Source: Hyphomicrobium denitrificans 1NES1
GTDB lineage: Bacteria > Pseudomonadota > Alphaproteobacteria > Rhizobiales > Hyphomicrobiaceae
Length of the DNA: 64,000 bases
Direction of reading: 5' to 3'
Assembly: GCF_000230975.2 (NCBI RefSeq)
Contig: NC_021172.1
Location: 2,852,001-2,916,000 of the forward strand
The notes below the pieces were generated by a model. That model was not told where the DNA came from. It saw only the letters and a list, made by a program, of their open reading frames with translations, and ran no database searches. Each line of letters begins with the position of its first letter. The stretch's first letter is position 1. The translations under genes were made by a program, and so were the position numbers. Below, one piece after another: positions 46,344 to 55,305 of this stretch.

Positions 46344-48383
46344 TCAGCGATCGTTCTTCGGCCGGCGGCGCTGACGCGAGCGCCGCCACGAGAGTCCGGC
46401 CGCTGCCGCTCCGAGCATCAGCGGAACGAGGCCGATGTTGGCAAATTTGAGCCAGCCGTCGAGCGAGTCGATGTTCTCGCGCAGCGCCAGCTTGACCTTT
46501 CTCAGTTCGCGGCGGGTATCGAGCATCTCGCCACGGAACTTATCGACCGCCTGCTGCTCCTTGTCGGTCAGGATGATGCCGTTGCTGCCGTCGCCCGACG
46601 ACTGGATCTTCTGCAATTCGGCCTGAGCCGTCTTCAGTTTCTCTTCGAGTGCTTCCTCCTTGGCGCGGAACTTCCGCTCGGCGTCGCGCCGCAGGTCCTC
46701 GACCAGCGTGAACGGGCGTTCCTTCACACCGCGTCCGCGCAATGCGATCAGCGCGTTGCTGCCGGAGAGATTTTCGAGCGCGCCGACGACGAACGCGGCG
46801 TTGTGAGCGGTCGGAATGACGACGTTCTGGCCCATCATCTGACGGTTGACCCAGAACTGATCCGCCAGGATATCGGTGTCAGCGACGACGATGACGTTGA
46901 TCTTGCCGGACTTGACCGGTTGGGCCTTCACTTCCTTAACCGCCGGCGTGGCCGATGCCGACTTCGATGTATCCGCAGAGGCGTCAGTCTTGGTTTTGTC
47001 GTCCGCTTTCTTTTGGTCCTCGGGCTTCTTGGCGGCCGCGTCTGCGGGCTTCGGCGGCCCGTCGGGGAATGCCGACTTCGTTTCGCCCGCGAGCCGGGCC
47101 GCGAGCGTGAGCTTGTGGCCGCCCGAGACGTAGTCGCGCAGCAGAGCCAGCGGGTCAGCTCCGAATCCCACCTTTTTCGGTTCGATGATCTCAGCATCGC
47201 TACTCGTTTGCAGGATGGGTGTGAAGTCGACGGTCGAGCCGTCGACTTTGCTCAAGACTCCCGCCGAAGCGACGTTGATCTCATCAATGCCCGCGGCCAG
47301 CACATCGTTTGCGTTGATGCTCGACTTGTCGAGGCCAAGCCACGCAACGAAGTCCGTCACCATCGGCTGATTGCCGGGGCCATTGCCACCGAACTGCACG
47401 CGGCGTGCATGACGAATGTCGGCTGCGACCTGCTTATGATCGAAATTGACGCCCCAACCCTTCAGCAACTTGGCCAATTCTTCGCGGCCGTTGCCTTTAT
47501 CCTGCAGCAGCTGCATCTCGGCTGATTCCGCGACCGGGTCGATGAAGGCAAGAAGCTTTCCGCCCTTCATCACATACTGGTCGATAGCGTATGCGGCTTC
47601 GGGCGTGAGCTTCGTCGGCTGCGCCACCATCAGGACGTCGACATCGGACGGAATCTGCTTGACGTTCTGGTCGATCGTGCGGACGTCGAAGAATTCACGG
47701 ATCTGGCTCATGATGAGCCATGGCTGCGTTGCCTGCTGGCGCATCGGCGATTTGCCACCGTCGAGAGGCAGTGACGTCATCAGACCGATGGTGCGCTTTT
47801 TCGGGTTGGCCAGAGAGTAGATGAGCTTCGTGACATCATACTCAAGGAACGACTCGCGATCGGGAGAAAAGAAGGGGATAATCTCCTGATTATCGGTCGC
47901 GTTCGTCGCGACGAGGCCGAAGTAACCCGTCTCACCGTCCGCATTCAGGCGCAAGCCTCGAAGCCCTGCTGCGACCGCCTTGTCCTCTGCGTCCGAGAAC
48001 GGCTCGGGATCGACGATCGAAAGCTGGAGCTTGCCTCCGGAAATGTCGCGGTATTGCTCGAAGAGCGCCCTGACGCGATCAAAGTAGCGCGCCGTGTCAG
48101 GCGACGCCGCGGCGAGGTTCTTTGAAAAATAGAGGCGCGTGCTGATCGGCTCCTCAATCGACTTCAGAATTTCGCGGGTCCCCTGCGAGATCGTGAACAA
48201 CTTGTCCTGCGTCAGGTCGGCGCTCCAGGTCTTGAGACCGATCGAGGACACCAGATTGACGGACAGCAGGATGACCGCCGCCAGCGCCAAGCCCGACCAG
48301 GCCAGCGTCGAGCGCTTCAGCGTCGCGCACCACGCCACCAACGGCGCGAAGACGCGCTTCAACGGTTCGAAACGATCAGCCAT
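46344..48383 (-). CDS. GldG-like ABC transporter auxiliary protein
   Basis: A 679-residue membrane protein with an N-terminal helix (about 28-50), a large periplasmic ABC_transp_aux/GldG domain (DLTQDKLFTISQGTREILK, then DVLMVAQPTKLTPEAAYAIDQYVMKGGKLLAFIDP) and a C-terminal helix (FANIGLVPLMLGAAAAGLSW). A charged, low-complexity stretch of K/A/D/P (around residues 430-500) interrupts the domain. In gliding Bacteroidetes GldG partners with GldF/GldA, but homologues are widespread in non-gliders. Confidence 0.85.
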   Translation of the reverse strand: MADRFEPLKRVFAPLVAWCATLKRSTLAWSGLALAAVILLSVNLVSSIGLKTWSADLTQDKLFTISQGTREILKSIEEPISTRLYFSKNLAAASPDTARYFDRVRALFEQYRDISGGKLQLSIVDPEPFSDAEDKAVAAGLRGLRLNADGETGYFGLVATNATDNQEIIPFFSPDRESFLEYDVTKLIYSLANPKKRTIGLMTSLPLDGGKSPMRQQATQPWLIMSQIREFFDVRTIDQNVKQIPSDVDVLMVAQPTKLTPEAAYAIDQYVMKGGKLLAFIDPVAESAEMQLLQDKGNGREELAKLLKGWGVNFDHKQVAADIRHARRVQFGGNGPGNQPMVTDFVAWLGLDKSSINANDVLAAGIDEINVASAGVLSKVDGSTVDFTPILQTSSDAEIIEPKKVGFGADPLALLRDYVSGGHKLTLAARLAGETKSAFPDGPPKPADAAAKKPEDQKKADDKTKTDASADTSKSASATPAVKEVKAQPVKSGKINVIVVADTDILADQFWVNRQMMGQNVVIPTAHNAAFVVGALENLSGSNALIALRGRGVKERPFTLVEDLRRDAERKFRAKEEALEEKLKTAQAELQKIQSSGDGSNGIILTDKEQQAVDKFRGEMLDTRRELRKVKLALRENIDSLDGWLKFANIGLVPLMLGAAAAGLSWRRSRQRRRPKNDR

Positions 48384-48392
48384 GATCGAACC

Positions 48393-49139
48393 TCACTGCG
48401 CTTTCTTCTGGTCGATCGCGATGACGGTCGCGAATAGCCAGAAAATGATCATCGAGAAGAAGAAGATGAGCGTCGGCAGATCGAGCACGCCGCGCGTAAT
48501 CCGCTGGAAGTGAGACAGGAAGCTCATCGACGCGACGGCATTGGCAACGAAGCCCGGCGTCCACGCCCGCACACTGTTCTGAACAAGGTCGAGACCGCTC
48601 ATCGTGAAAAGGAAGCAGATAAGGGACGCGATGATGAACGCGATGACCTGGTTCTTCGTCAGTGTCGAAACGAAGGAGCCGATGGCGAGGAATGCACCGG
48701 CCATCAGGAAGCTGCCGAGATAGCTCGATAAGATGACGCCGTTATCGGGGCTGCCGAGGATGTTGACCGTGATCCAGATGGGAAAGGTCAGAACGAGCGC
48801 CAGGCCAATGAACGCCCAGGCTGCAAGGAACTTCCCGAGGATCGCTTCGAACGGCGTGACCGGGAGCGTCATCAGCAGTTCGATCGTGCCGCTCTTGCGC
48901 TCTTCCGCCCAGAGGCGCATCGCGACAGCCGGAACGAGCAGCAGGTAAAGCCAGGGATGATAGGCGAAAAAGGGGAAAAGATCGGCTTGCCCGCGATCAA
49001 AGAACTGACCGACGTAGAATGTCAGCGCGCCGGTGAGCGCCACAAAGACAGTCAAAAAGACCAGAGCGAGAGGTGTCGCGAAGTAGGCTCGGAGCTCACG
49101 CTTTGCGATGATCCAGGCTTGGTTCCAGGTTTCACGCAT
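48393..49139 (-). CDS. ABC transporter permease (GldF/ABC-2 type)
   Basis: A 248-residue ABC-2 permease with six helices and the motif RLWAEERKSGTIELLMTLPVT between helices two and three, typical of the NosY/GldF group. The ATG at 49139 (MRETWNQAWIIAKRELRAYF) is chosen; the earlier open frame overlaps the ATPase gene. Its start overlaps the ATPase stop by eight bases. Confidence 0.88.
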   Translation of the reverse strand: MRETWNQAWIIAKRELRAYFATPLALVFLTVFVALTGALTFYVGQFFDRGQADLFPFFAYHPWLYLLLVPAVAMRLWAEERKSGTIELLMTLPVTPFEAILGKFLAAWAFIGLALVLTFPIWITVNILGSPDNGVILSSYLGSFLMAGAFLAIGSFVSTLTKNQVIAFIIASLICFLFTMSGLDLVQNSVRAWTPGFVANAVASMSFLSHFQRITRGVLDLPTLIFFFSMIIFWLFATVIAIDQKKAQ

Positions 49140-50094
49140 CGCGATCTCCCTCCTCCGGCATCGTGATTTGGCGGAATACGTCGTCGAGACGTCCGCGCTC
49201 GACGTAGAGCTCGTCGACCGGAATGTTTTGCGCTCGGAGAACAGCGGCAATCTCTGCGGCCGTCATTGTCTTCTGGCGTGGAATGGCGCGGAGGAGCAAA
49301 TGGCCGTTCGGCTTGCCGATTGTTTCGACCCGCTCGACGACCGGGGCGCCTGAAAGCGCGCGAATAGCGGCGTCGGCGCGATCCGCGACAACCTTCAGCG
49401 ATACGGCTCCGTGATAGTGCATCCGCTGCAGGAGATCGTCGGCAGTGCCGTCGGCAACGATGATGCCCTTATTGATGACGACTGCGCGCGAGCACACGGC
49501 TTCGACCTCTTCGAGGATATGGGTCGATATGATGATCGCCTTGTCGGCGGCCATTTCGGAAATGAGCTGGCGAACGTGGTGTTTCTGGTTGGGATCGAGG
49601 CCGTCGGTCGGCTCGTCCATGATGAGCACAGGTGGATCGTGGAGAATGGCCTGCGCGAGGCCAACACGGCGTTTGTATCCCTTCGATAGCGTGTCGATGA
49701 CCTGATCGAGAACAGGCTCAAGCCCTGCGCGGTCCACGGAGCGAGCGACACGAGACGTTATCTCCGCGCCGCGAAACCCTCGGATTTCCGCGATGAACGA
49801 AAGAAACGTGCGCGGCGTCATCTCGCCGTAAGAGGGCGCTCCTTCCGGCACATAGCCGAATAGCATTTTCGCTTTTTTCGGCTCTTCGAATACGTCGATG
49901 CCACAAATCGCGGCCTTGCCGGCATCGGGTTCGAGGAACCCGGTGATCATCTTCATCGTCGTCGACTTGCCGGCACCGTTCGGCCCGAGAAAGCCGAGCA
50001 CTTCGCCTTTAGGGACCTTGAGGGAGATACCGTCGACAGCTTTGATGTCGGCAAATCGCTTGTGAAGTCCGACGGCTTCAATAAGGACCGTCAT
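49132..50094 (-). CDS. ABC transporter ATP-binding protein (GldA type)
   Basis: A 320-residue ATPase. Walker A is GPNGAGKST (residues 37-45), the signature LSKGYKRRVGLAQAIL and Walker B VLIMDEPTDGLDPNQ follow, with an extended C-terminal region (about 215-320). It is the first gene of the ATPase-permease-GldG-DUF4340 unit. The downstream genes are overlapping or within ten bases, so the four are one operon. Confidence 0.9.
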   Translation of the reverse strand: MTVLIEAVGLHKRFADIKAVDGISLKVPKGEVLGFLGPNGAGKSTTMKMITGFLEPDAGKAAICGIDVFEEPKKAKMLFGYVPEGAPSYGEMTPRTFLSFIAEIRGFRGAEITSRVARSVDRAGLEPVLDQVIDTLSKGYKRRVGLAQAILHDPPVLIMDEPTDGLDPNQKHHVRQLISEMAADKAIIISTHILEEVEAVCSRAVVINKGIIVADGTADDLLQRMHYHGAVSLKVVADRADAAIRALSGAPVVERVETIGKPNGHLLLRAIPRQKTMTAAEIAAVLRAQNIPVDELYVERGRLDDVFRQITMPEEGDRDA

Positions 50095-50263
50095 GAAGAC
50101 CTCCCGATGAAGTTGGATTGCGATCGATGTCGGGTGGACTATTCCAACAGGCGGGTCAGCTCAAGGGGCTGAAATCCTTAAATTTCAGACATCTAATCAG
50201 GAGCCGTCGCGTCATCGGCGAATGGAAAAATTGTCCGGGAGAATTTTTCGCGATGAGAAATTT

Positions 50264-51106
50264 TTATGCGAAGCTGACCGCGCGAGTCGAGCGGCGGCAA
50301 TCTACGCAAAGACGATCGCCGTTTATTGCATCATCCGCGCGGCGTGGTTGTCCGCATCGCGCACAAAGCTCGTGATGCCCTTGGTGGACGCCGTGCTCGA
50401 GCGCGACACGCTCGTCAAAAACGAAACACTCGCCGCGCCAAAGGCTTTGCTCAGAGGGAATTTCCTCGAGGTATTTGAGAATGCCGCCGCTCAATTGATA
50501 GACATCAGTAAATCCTCGTGCCAGGAGATATGAACTCGCCTTCTCGCAACGGATGCCGCCGGTGCAGAACATCGCGATCTTCTTTTCAGGCGCGCCCTGA
50601 AGCTCGGCCGCAACGTAGTCGCGAAACTCGCTGAATGCGCGCGTGCGCGGATTGCGCGCGCCTTCGAACGTGCCGATGCCGACCTCGTAGTCGTTCCGCG
50701 TGTCGATGACGAGAACATCAGGATCAGAAATCAGCGCATTCCAATCTTTAGGCTCGACGAGGTGACCGGTCACTGCGGACGGGCGAAGGTCCGGAACGCC
50801 GAACGTCACGATCTCACGTTTGATTTTTACCTTGAAGCGCTGGAACGGATGCGATGCCGCGTTCGAATATTTGACGGTGAGACTTGCAAAGCGGGAGTCC
50901 GATCGCAGCTCGCTCACGACCGCCGCGACGTCCGTTTCTGGTCCGGAAATAGTCGCGTTGATCCCTTCATGGGCAAGGAGGATCGTGCCCTTGATGTCGC
51001 GTTCCGCGCAGAACAAGCGAAGCTCGCGCTGTAGGGTAACGGGATCATCGATATCGACGAACTTGTAGAACGCGGCGACGGTCACGCGCGCTGCCTGATC
51101 AATCAT
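50264..51106 (-). CDS. trhO: tRNA uridine(34) hydroxylase (rhodanese family)
   Basis: A 280-residue rhodanese-like enzyme (YceA/TrhO) that hydroxylates U34 of tRNAs using oxygen, on the way to 5-oxyacetyl uridine. An acylphosphatase-like N-domain (GTILLAHEGINATISG) precedes the rhodanese domain, in which Cys181 of CTGGIRCEKA is the catalytic residue. A C-terminal zinc-type CxxC...CxxC set (CARCGQ, CVDCRR) ends the protein. Single gene between the ABC unit and the acyltransferase. Confidence 0.93.
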   Translation of the reverse strand: MIDQAARVTVAAFYKFVDIDDPVTLQRELRLFCAERDIKGTILLAHEGINATISGPETDVAAVVSELRSDSRFASLTVKYSNAASHPFQRFKVKIKREIVTFGVPDLRPSAVTGHLVEPKDWNALISDPDVLVIDTRNDYEVGIGTFEGARNPRTRAFSEFRDYVAAELQGAPEKKIAMFCTGGIRCEKASSYLLARGFTDVYQLSGGILKYLEEIPSEQSLWRGECFVFDERVALEHGVHQGHHELCARCGQPRRADDAINGDRLCVDCRRSTRAVSFA

Positions 51107-51158
51107 CGTGCCATGAATCTCGTTATTCGTTTCGTGTGGTTAGCGCCGCACAGATAAT

Positions 51159-53108
51159 TCATGGCAGCGCCGCGGGCTTCTGGCCGTCGACGGACTCAGT
51201 CGCCGTTTTAGCGGGCCATAAAACCGGCGCGAGGAGTTTCGCGGCTATCAGCTTCTCTCCGGCGACGGTCAAGTGATTATCATCGAAATAGAGCACCGCA
51301 CCATCCATTGCGGCCTTACATTCGTTCTCATTGCAGAGCGTTGGAAGCAAGGAAATATAGGTCGTGCCTGCGGCCGAGGCTATCTTGTCGAGCGTGGCGT
51401 CAAGATCCTGCAGGGCCTTCATGTCGGGCTGAAAAGCATACGCGTCCGGCTTCGTTCCGAGCATGGCCTTACGTGCCAGCGTGGCTGGCACCGGAAGCTG
51501 GTTCGGATGCGGCGGCACTTGGCCCAGAACGATGACGCGATGTCCCGCCGCAGACAAAGCGCGAAGCACGGAGTCCAGGCCGCGCGTAAACTCGGTCGGG
51601 TATTCGTGCGTCCATGCGATAGCGTTCGTCGCGACAATAATCGTCGTCGGCGCGAGCGAAACAAGATGCTCGATCATTCTCGCATTGTAGCCCGGACATT
51701 CGCCTTTGCTCGGATAGGTAAAATCGAGCGCCGGCGGACAGCCCGATGCCGTCAACTCGCGGACGCTCTCGTTTCTCGGTTCCGCGAGCTCACCCAAAGC
51801 GACGCTCAACTCGGCGCCGTGGCTGTCGCCATAGACGATGGCCGTCGGCGCGACCGGCGCACCGAGCACACAGGACTTATCGAAGTCGCCTGCGAGCGTG
51901 CCGTCGAAATGGCATGCGGTTCGCTTCGGGCTGGTATCCTGGGATGCTGCGGCTATGCCCAGAATTTCGGCTGGGAAACGGTTCGGCATGCCTTGCAAAC
52001 TCACCAGCACCGCCGCCGGTATCGCCAGTGCGCCAAGGCTCAACCCGCCTCCGGCAAAGACCATTTTCCGAGTTCGCTCGGCACGGACGCGACGCCTGAA
52101 GGGCGTTTCGACGAAGCGCCATGTCAGAACCGAAAGCCCGGTCGCCGCGCAGATCAACAGGAGTTGCTGGGACGGAGTGAACGGCTGCACGAGCAGCAGC
52201 TTCGCGAAGACGATGAGCGGCCAGTGCCAAAGGTACAGGCTGTAGGAAATCAGGCCGATGAACACCATCGGTTTGAAGCTCAGGCATCGCGCGGCCAGCG
52301 TCCCGCCGCCTGCCCAAATGACGAGCGCAGCACCGAGACACGGCAGCAACGCCGCATAGCCTGGGAAAGGCGTCTTATCGTTGAAGAACAACACGGCCAA
52401 TGCGATGCCGAGCAGGCCGAGCGCGCTTGCGGTTTCTCGGTGCCAGGTCTCTCTCGGGGGGCGAACAAGTCCAAGGGCAACAACGCTACCCATGAGCAGC
52501 TCCCAGGCACGGGTATGAATCAGAAAGTAGGCAGACCGTGGATCTTCCGGAGTGAGCGCGATGCTCATCGCAAGAGAGACGGGCAGTGCCCCACAAACAA
52601 GCAATGAAACGCCTCTTTGCCCAAACCTGTAGGCCAGCGAGAGCAGCAGCGGAAAGACCACGTAGAATTGCTCTTCGACGCCGAGGCTCCATGTGTGCAG
52701 CAGGGGCTGCGTCGCGGCGGCCGGATCGAAATATCCAGTCATGTTCGCGAACCAGACGTTGCTTACAGACAGGGCGGCCGCCAACAGACTCGCGGCATAT
52801 GCCTTCAATTCATCCGGAAGCAGAACGGCGACCGCAGCCACGGTGGAACATGCGCCGACAAAGACCAGAGCCGGGACGATCCTGCGGATGCGCCGCTCGT
52901 AAAAGCTCGCGATGCTGAACCTTCCGGCGCGCAGGTCGTCGGCAATAATGTGTGAAATCAGAAAGCCGGAGAGCACAAAGAAGACGTCGACGCCGACGTA
53001 GCCGCCGGAGAATGATTTCATTCCGAGGTGGCAAAGGAACACGGCCACGACCGCGACGGCCCTCAGGCCATCGAGTTCGGGCCGATATCTGAGATTTGCG
53101 TCCCCCAC
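51159..53108 (-). CDS. Acyltransferase 3 with SGNH domain (OafA/YrhL type)
   Basis: A 649-residue membrane O-acyltransferase. Residues 1-350 are the acyltransferase_3 domain with about ten helices (RPELDGLRAVAVVAVFLCHLG, FFVLSGFLISHII). Residues about 395-640 are a periplasmic SGNH hydrolase-like domain with GDSHGAE and the C-terminal DDNHLTVAG carrying the Asp/His pair. Such fusion proteins O-acetylate surface glycans such as LPS O-antigen or exopolysaccharide. No sugar locus is adjacent. Confidence 0.92.
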   Translation of the reverse strand: MGDANLRYRPELDGLRAVAVVAVFLCHLGMKSFSGGYVGVDVFFVLSGFLISHIIADDLRAGRFSIASFYERRIRRIVPALVFVGACSTVAAVAVLLPDELKAYAASLLAAALSVSNVWFANMTGYFDPAAATQPLLHTWSLGVEEQFYVVFPLLLSLAYRFGQRGVSLLVCGALPVSLAMSIALTPEDPRSAYFLIHTRAWELLMGSVVALGLVRPPRETWHRETASALGLLGIALAVLFFNDKTPFPGYAALLPCLGAALVIWAGGGTLAARCLSFKPMVFIGLISYSLYLWHWPLIVFAKLLLVQPFTPSQQLLLICAATGLSVLTWRFVETPFRRRVRAERTRKMVFAGGGLSLGALAIPAAVLVSLQGMPNRFPAEILGIAAASQDTSPKRTACHFDGTLAGDFDKSCVLGAPVAPTAIVYGDSHGAELSVALGELAEPRNESVRELTASGCPPALDFTYPSKGECPGYNARMIEHLVSLAPTTIIVATNAIAWTHEYPTEFTRGLDSVLRALSAAGHRVIVLGQVPPHPNQLPVPATLARKAMLGTKPDAYAFQPDMKALQDLDATLDKIASAAGTTYISLLPTLCNENECKAAMDGAVLYFDDNHLTVAGEKLIAAKLLAPVLWPAKTATESVDGQKPAALP

Positions 53109-53251
53109 CCGTCGCGCTCCAGCCGGTTGCCTCCGCTATAACGCACGCAGGTGAGGATACCCAGCGCTCCACGCGGGCATGCTGCAGCGTATACGCGGTG
53201 GCGCACGGCAAACATCTTGGTCTTTGAGGATTAGTTCTGTGGGAAAGCAAA

Positions 53252-53327
53252 TGGTGCCCAGGGCCGGAATTGAACCAGCGACACTGCGATTTTCAGTCGC
53301 ATGCTCTACCAACTGAGCTACCTGGGC
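53252..53327 (-). tRNA. tRNA-Phe (GAA)
   Basis: A 76-base tRNA with CCA encoded. Acceptor stem GCCCAGG/CCTGGGC, D-arm with GCTCAGTTGGTAGAGC, anticodon loop CTGAAAA with anticodon GAA, and T-arm with GGTTCAATTCC. Its place after yacG is common in Rhizobiales. Confidence 0.97.
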
Positions 53328-53419
53328 TTGCCTCCGCGGCCAGGGGCCCATGCGAAGTCCGGCCCTTATAGGGGGGCATTTGCCGTGATGCAAGCGCGAC
53401 GAAACCGCGTTGACCGGCT

Positions 53420-53641
53420 TTATCCTTTGTCCGCGTCAGACCCCTTATCTCCACCCGGCGGACCGCCACCATCACCCTCGTCTTCCTCCCGGCCAGGCAC
53501 GGCGTAACCTCCGCTGAACCACTTGGCGAGGTCGATGTCGGCGCACCGCTTCGAGCAGAACGGACGGTAGGCCACGACCGCAGGCTTGCCGCAAATCGGG
53601 CACCGCACGGGTTTGCTGCCGGGTTCGGAAGACGTGCACAT
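53420..53641 (-). CDS. yacG: DNA gyrase inhibitor YacG
   Basis: A 73-residue zinc protein. [31 protein letters not shown] has the four-cysteine zinc site, here read as CPIC and CSKRC. The tail is acidic and glycine-rich. The family binds GyrB and inhibits gyrase in E. coli. It is 13 bases after maf, and probably co-transcribed with it. Confidence 0.93.
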   Translation of the reverse strand: MCTSSEPGSKPVRCPICGKPAVVAYRPFCSKRCADIDLAKWFSGGYAVPGREEDEGDGGGPPGGDKGSDADKG

Positions 53642-53654
53642 ACCGTCAAAGATC

Positions 53655-54404
53655 TCAGACGCGATCGACTTCGGCGTATCGCAGCCAGTTGTACTGGATC
53701 GGAAACTTCTCGGAATTTAGCAGTCCGACGACCTCGGTCAGCGGCAGTCCGACGACGTTCGTGTAAGAGCCGATCAGCCGCTGCACGAAACAGCCGGCCA
53801 ACCCCTGAATGGCATAGCCTCCGGCTTTGCCGCGCCATTCACGCGAGGCGATGTAGGATTCAAGCTCCGAGCGGTTGATGTAGCGGAAGCGGACGCGCGT
53901 ATCGACGATTTTCGTCCGTATGCGATCATCCGGCGTGATGAGACAGACGCATGTCTGGACCTTATGGGTTCTGCCCGACAGGAGTTGTAGGGTCGCCATC
54001 GCTTCCTCAACGTGCATCGGCTTCATCAGGATCTTACGGCCCATTGCAACGACCGTATCGGCGGCCAGAACGTAGGAGTCGGCAAGATCACGGTCGTTGG
54101 CGATCTGGTCGCGCGCGACTTCGGCCTTGGCTTTTGCCAGCCGCGTGACGAGGGCCCGGGGCATTTCCCCGCGGCGCGCGCTTTCGTCGATCGAGGCCGG
54201 ACGGAGAGCATCCGGCGTTACCCCTATCTGCGCAAGGAGTGTAACCCGGCGCGGGCTGGCGCTGGCGAGGACGAGCCGCGGCCGCTCGATTTCGGCCTTC
54301 GACGTTGCCCGCTCGCGCGCCATCGACCGCCGCAACGTTTCCCGGCTCGGCGCATCGGAGCGGGCGAAGGCGGGAAGGAGCGCGGATTTCAGCGAAGACA
54401 TCAT
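53655..54404 (-). CDS. maf: Maf-family nucleotide pyrophosphatase
   Basis: Hydrolyses non-canonical or modified nucleoside triphosphates. [20 protein letters not shown] is the family N-terminus, [14 protein letters not shown] contains the catalytic aspartate, and [13 protein letters not shown] the C-terminal motif. The start is uncertain: 54404 is given because AGG lies seven bases upstream, but the conserved domain starts about 40 residues later and ATG 54323 would also fit. If 54404 is right, the protein has a basic N-terminal extension. Confidence 0.88.
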   Translation of the reverse strand: MMSSLKSALLPAFARSDAPSRETLRRSMARERATSKAEIERPRLVLASASPRRVTLLAQIGVTPDALRPASIDESARRGEMPRALVTRLAKAKAEVARDQIANDRDLADSYVLAADTVVAMGRKILMKPMHVEEAMATLQLLSGRTHKVQTCVCLITPDDRIRTKIVDTRVRFRYINRSELESYIASREWRGKAGGYAIQGLAGCFVQRLIGSYTNVVGLPLTEVVGLLNSEKFPIQYNWLRYAEVDRV

Positions 54405-54547
54405 GGGCGGCCTGCAAGAGGTGCGAAGCGTCTCGACACCAAAAAAAGATGCGCGGACAATGGGCAAGCTATGGACATTTAGCAAGACCTCAGCGCGTTG
54501 CGGGGGAGTGGAAAACAAGGCATGAATAGCCCTGCAAATGAGCGGCT

Positions 54548-55267
54548 ATGATGGCGACAATGGCTCTGAAAACCGATCCCGCCGGCCTTCTTGCTCGAAC
54601 CCCGCTTTTTGGCGGGCTGGACGAGGCGAGCCGCCAGGCCGTCGCTGGCGAGCTTCGGGAAGCGTCCTACGAGCCGGGGCAGGTCATATTCTCGCGCGGC
54701 GACCCGGGTTCCGATCTCCATATCGTCAGCAAGGGTCGTATCCGGCTCTCGGTTCTGACATCGGATGGGCGCGAGTTGTCGTTCGCCCACGTCGAGCCGC
54801 CGTCGATCTTCGGTGAACTCGCGATCTTCGATGGGCGGCCGCGCTCGGCGGACGCAACGGCGGTCAACAAAGTCGAGACGCTGTTGCTTTCGAAGGCTGC
54901 CTTCCTGCGCCTCCTCGCATCGCACCCCTCGGTCGGAGAAGCGGCGGTGCGCTTCCTCGCCAGCCGGCTTCGCGATGCTGACGAGCAGCTCGAAGCCATC
55001 GCGCTGCATCCGATCGAAGCACGGCTGGCGCGTTTCTTCCTGGCATCCGTCAGGCAGAAAGACCCTTCCGGCAAAGCCGAGAAAATCTCGCTGGCCTTGC
55101 CGATTTCCCAGAGCGAGCTGGCGCTTTTGGTCGGGGCCAGCCGCCCCAAGGTGAACGCCGCGCTGCAGCTACTCGAGTCGGAAGGGGCCATCGAACGCCG
55201 GGGACAGCAGGTCATTTGCGACATTGCAGCGTTGAGCGGCGTCGGCCGTCTCGATGACAAAGACTAG
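54548..55267 (+). CDS. Crp/Fnr-family transcription regulator
   Basis: A 239-residue regulator with a cyclic-nucleotide-binding domain (about 18-130, GELAIFDGRPRSADATA as the phosphate-binding cassette) and a winged HTH (about 155-225, SQSELALLVGASRPKVNAAL). The GELxxx...RSA cassette suggests cAMP or a related ligand. It is followed after 38 bases by an adenylate cyclase gene, pointing to a local cAMP circuit. Divergent from maf. Confidence 0.9.
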   Translation: MMATMALKTDPAGLLARTPLFGGLDEASRQAVAGELREASYEPGQVIFSRGDPGSDLHIVSKGRIRLSVLTSDGRELSFAHVEPPSIFGELAIFDGRPRSADATAVNKVETLLLSKAAFLRLLASHPSVGEAAVRFLASRLRDADEQLEAIALHPIEARLARFFLASVRQKDPSGKAEKISLALPISQSELALLVGASRPKVNAALQLLESEGAIERRGQQVICDIAALSGVGRLDDKD

Positions 55268-55305
55268 CGGCAGACTGATTTTCGGCGCGGCCCGGACCTA
55301 ATCAC

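Noticed and set aside
45243..47525. A 760-codon plus-strand open frame opposite DUF4340 and the GldG-like gene
   Set aside because: It lacks recognisable domains, is antisense to two well-supported genes, and reflects high GC with few stop codons in that frame.
51273..52607. A 444-codon plus-strand open frame opposite the acyltransferase gene
   Set aside because: Composition is Arg/Gln-rich without any domain, and the opposite strand carries a full acyltransferase.
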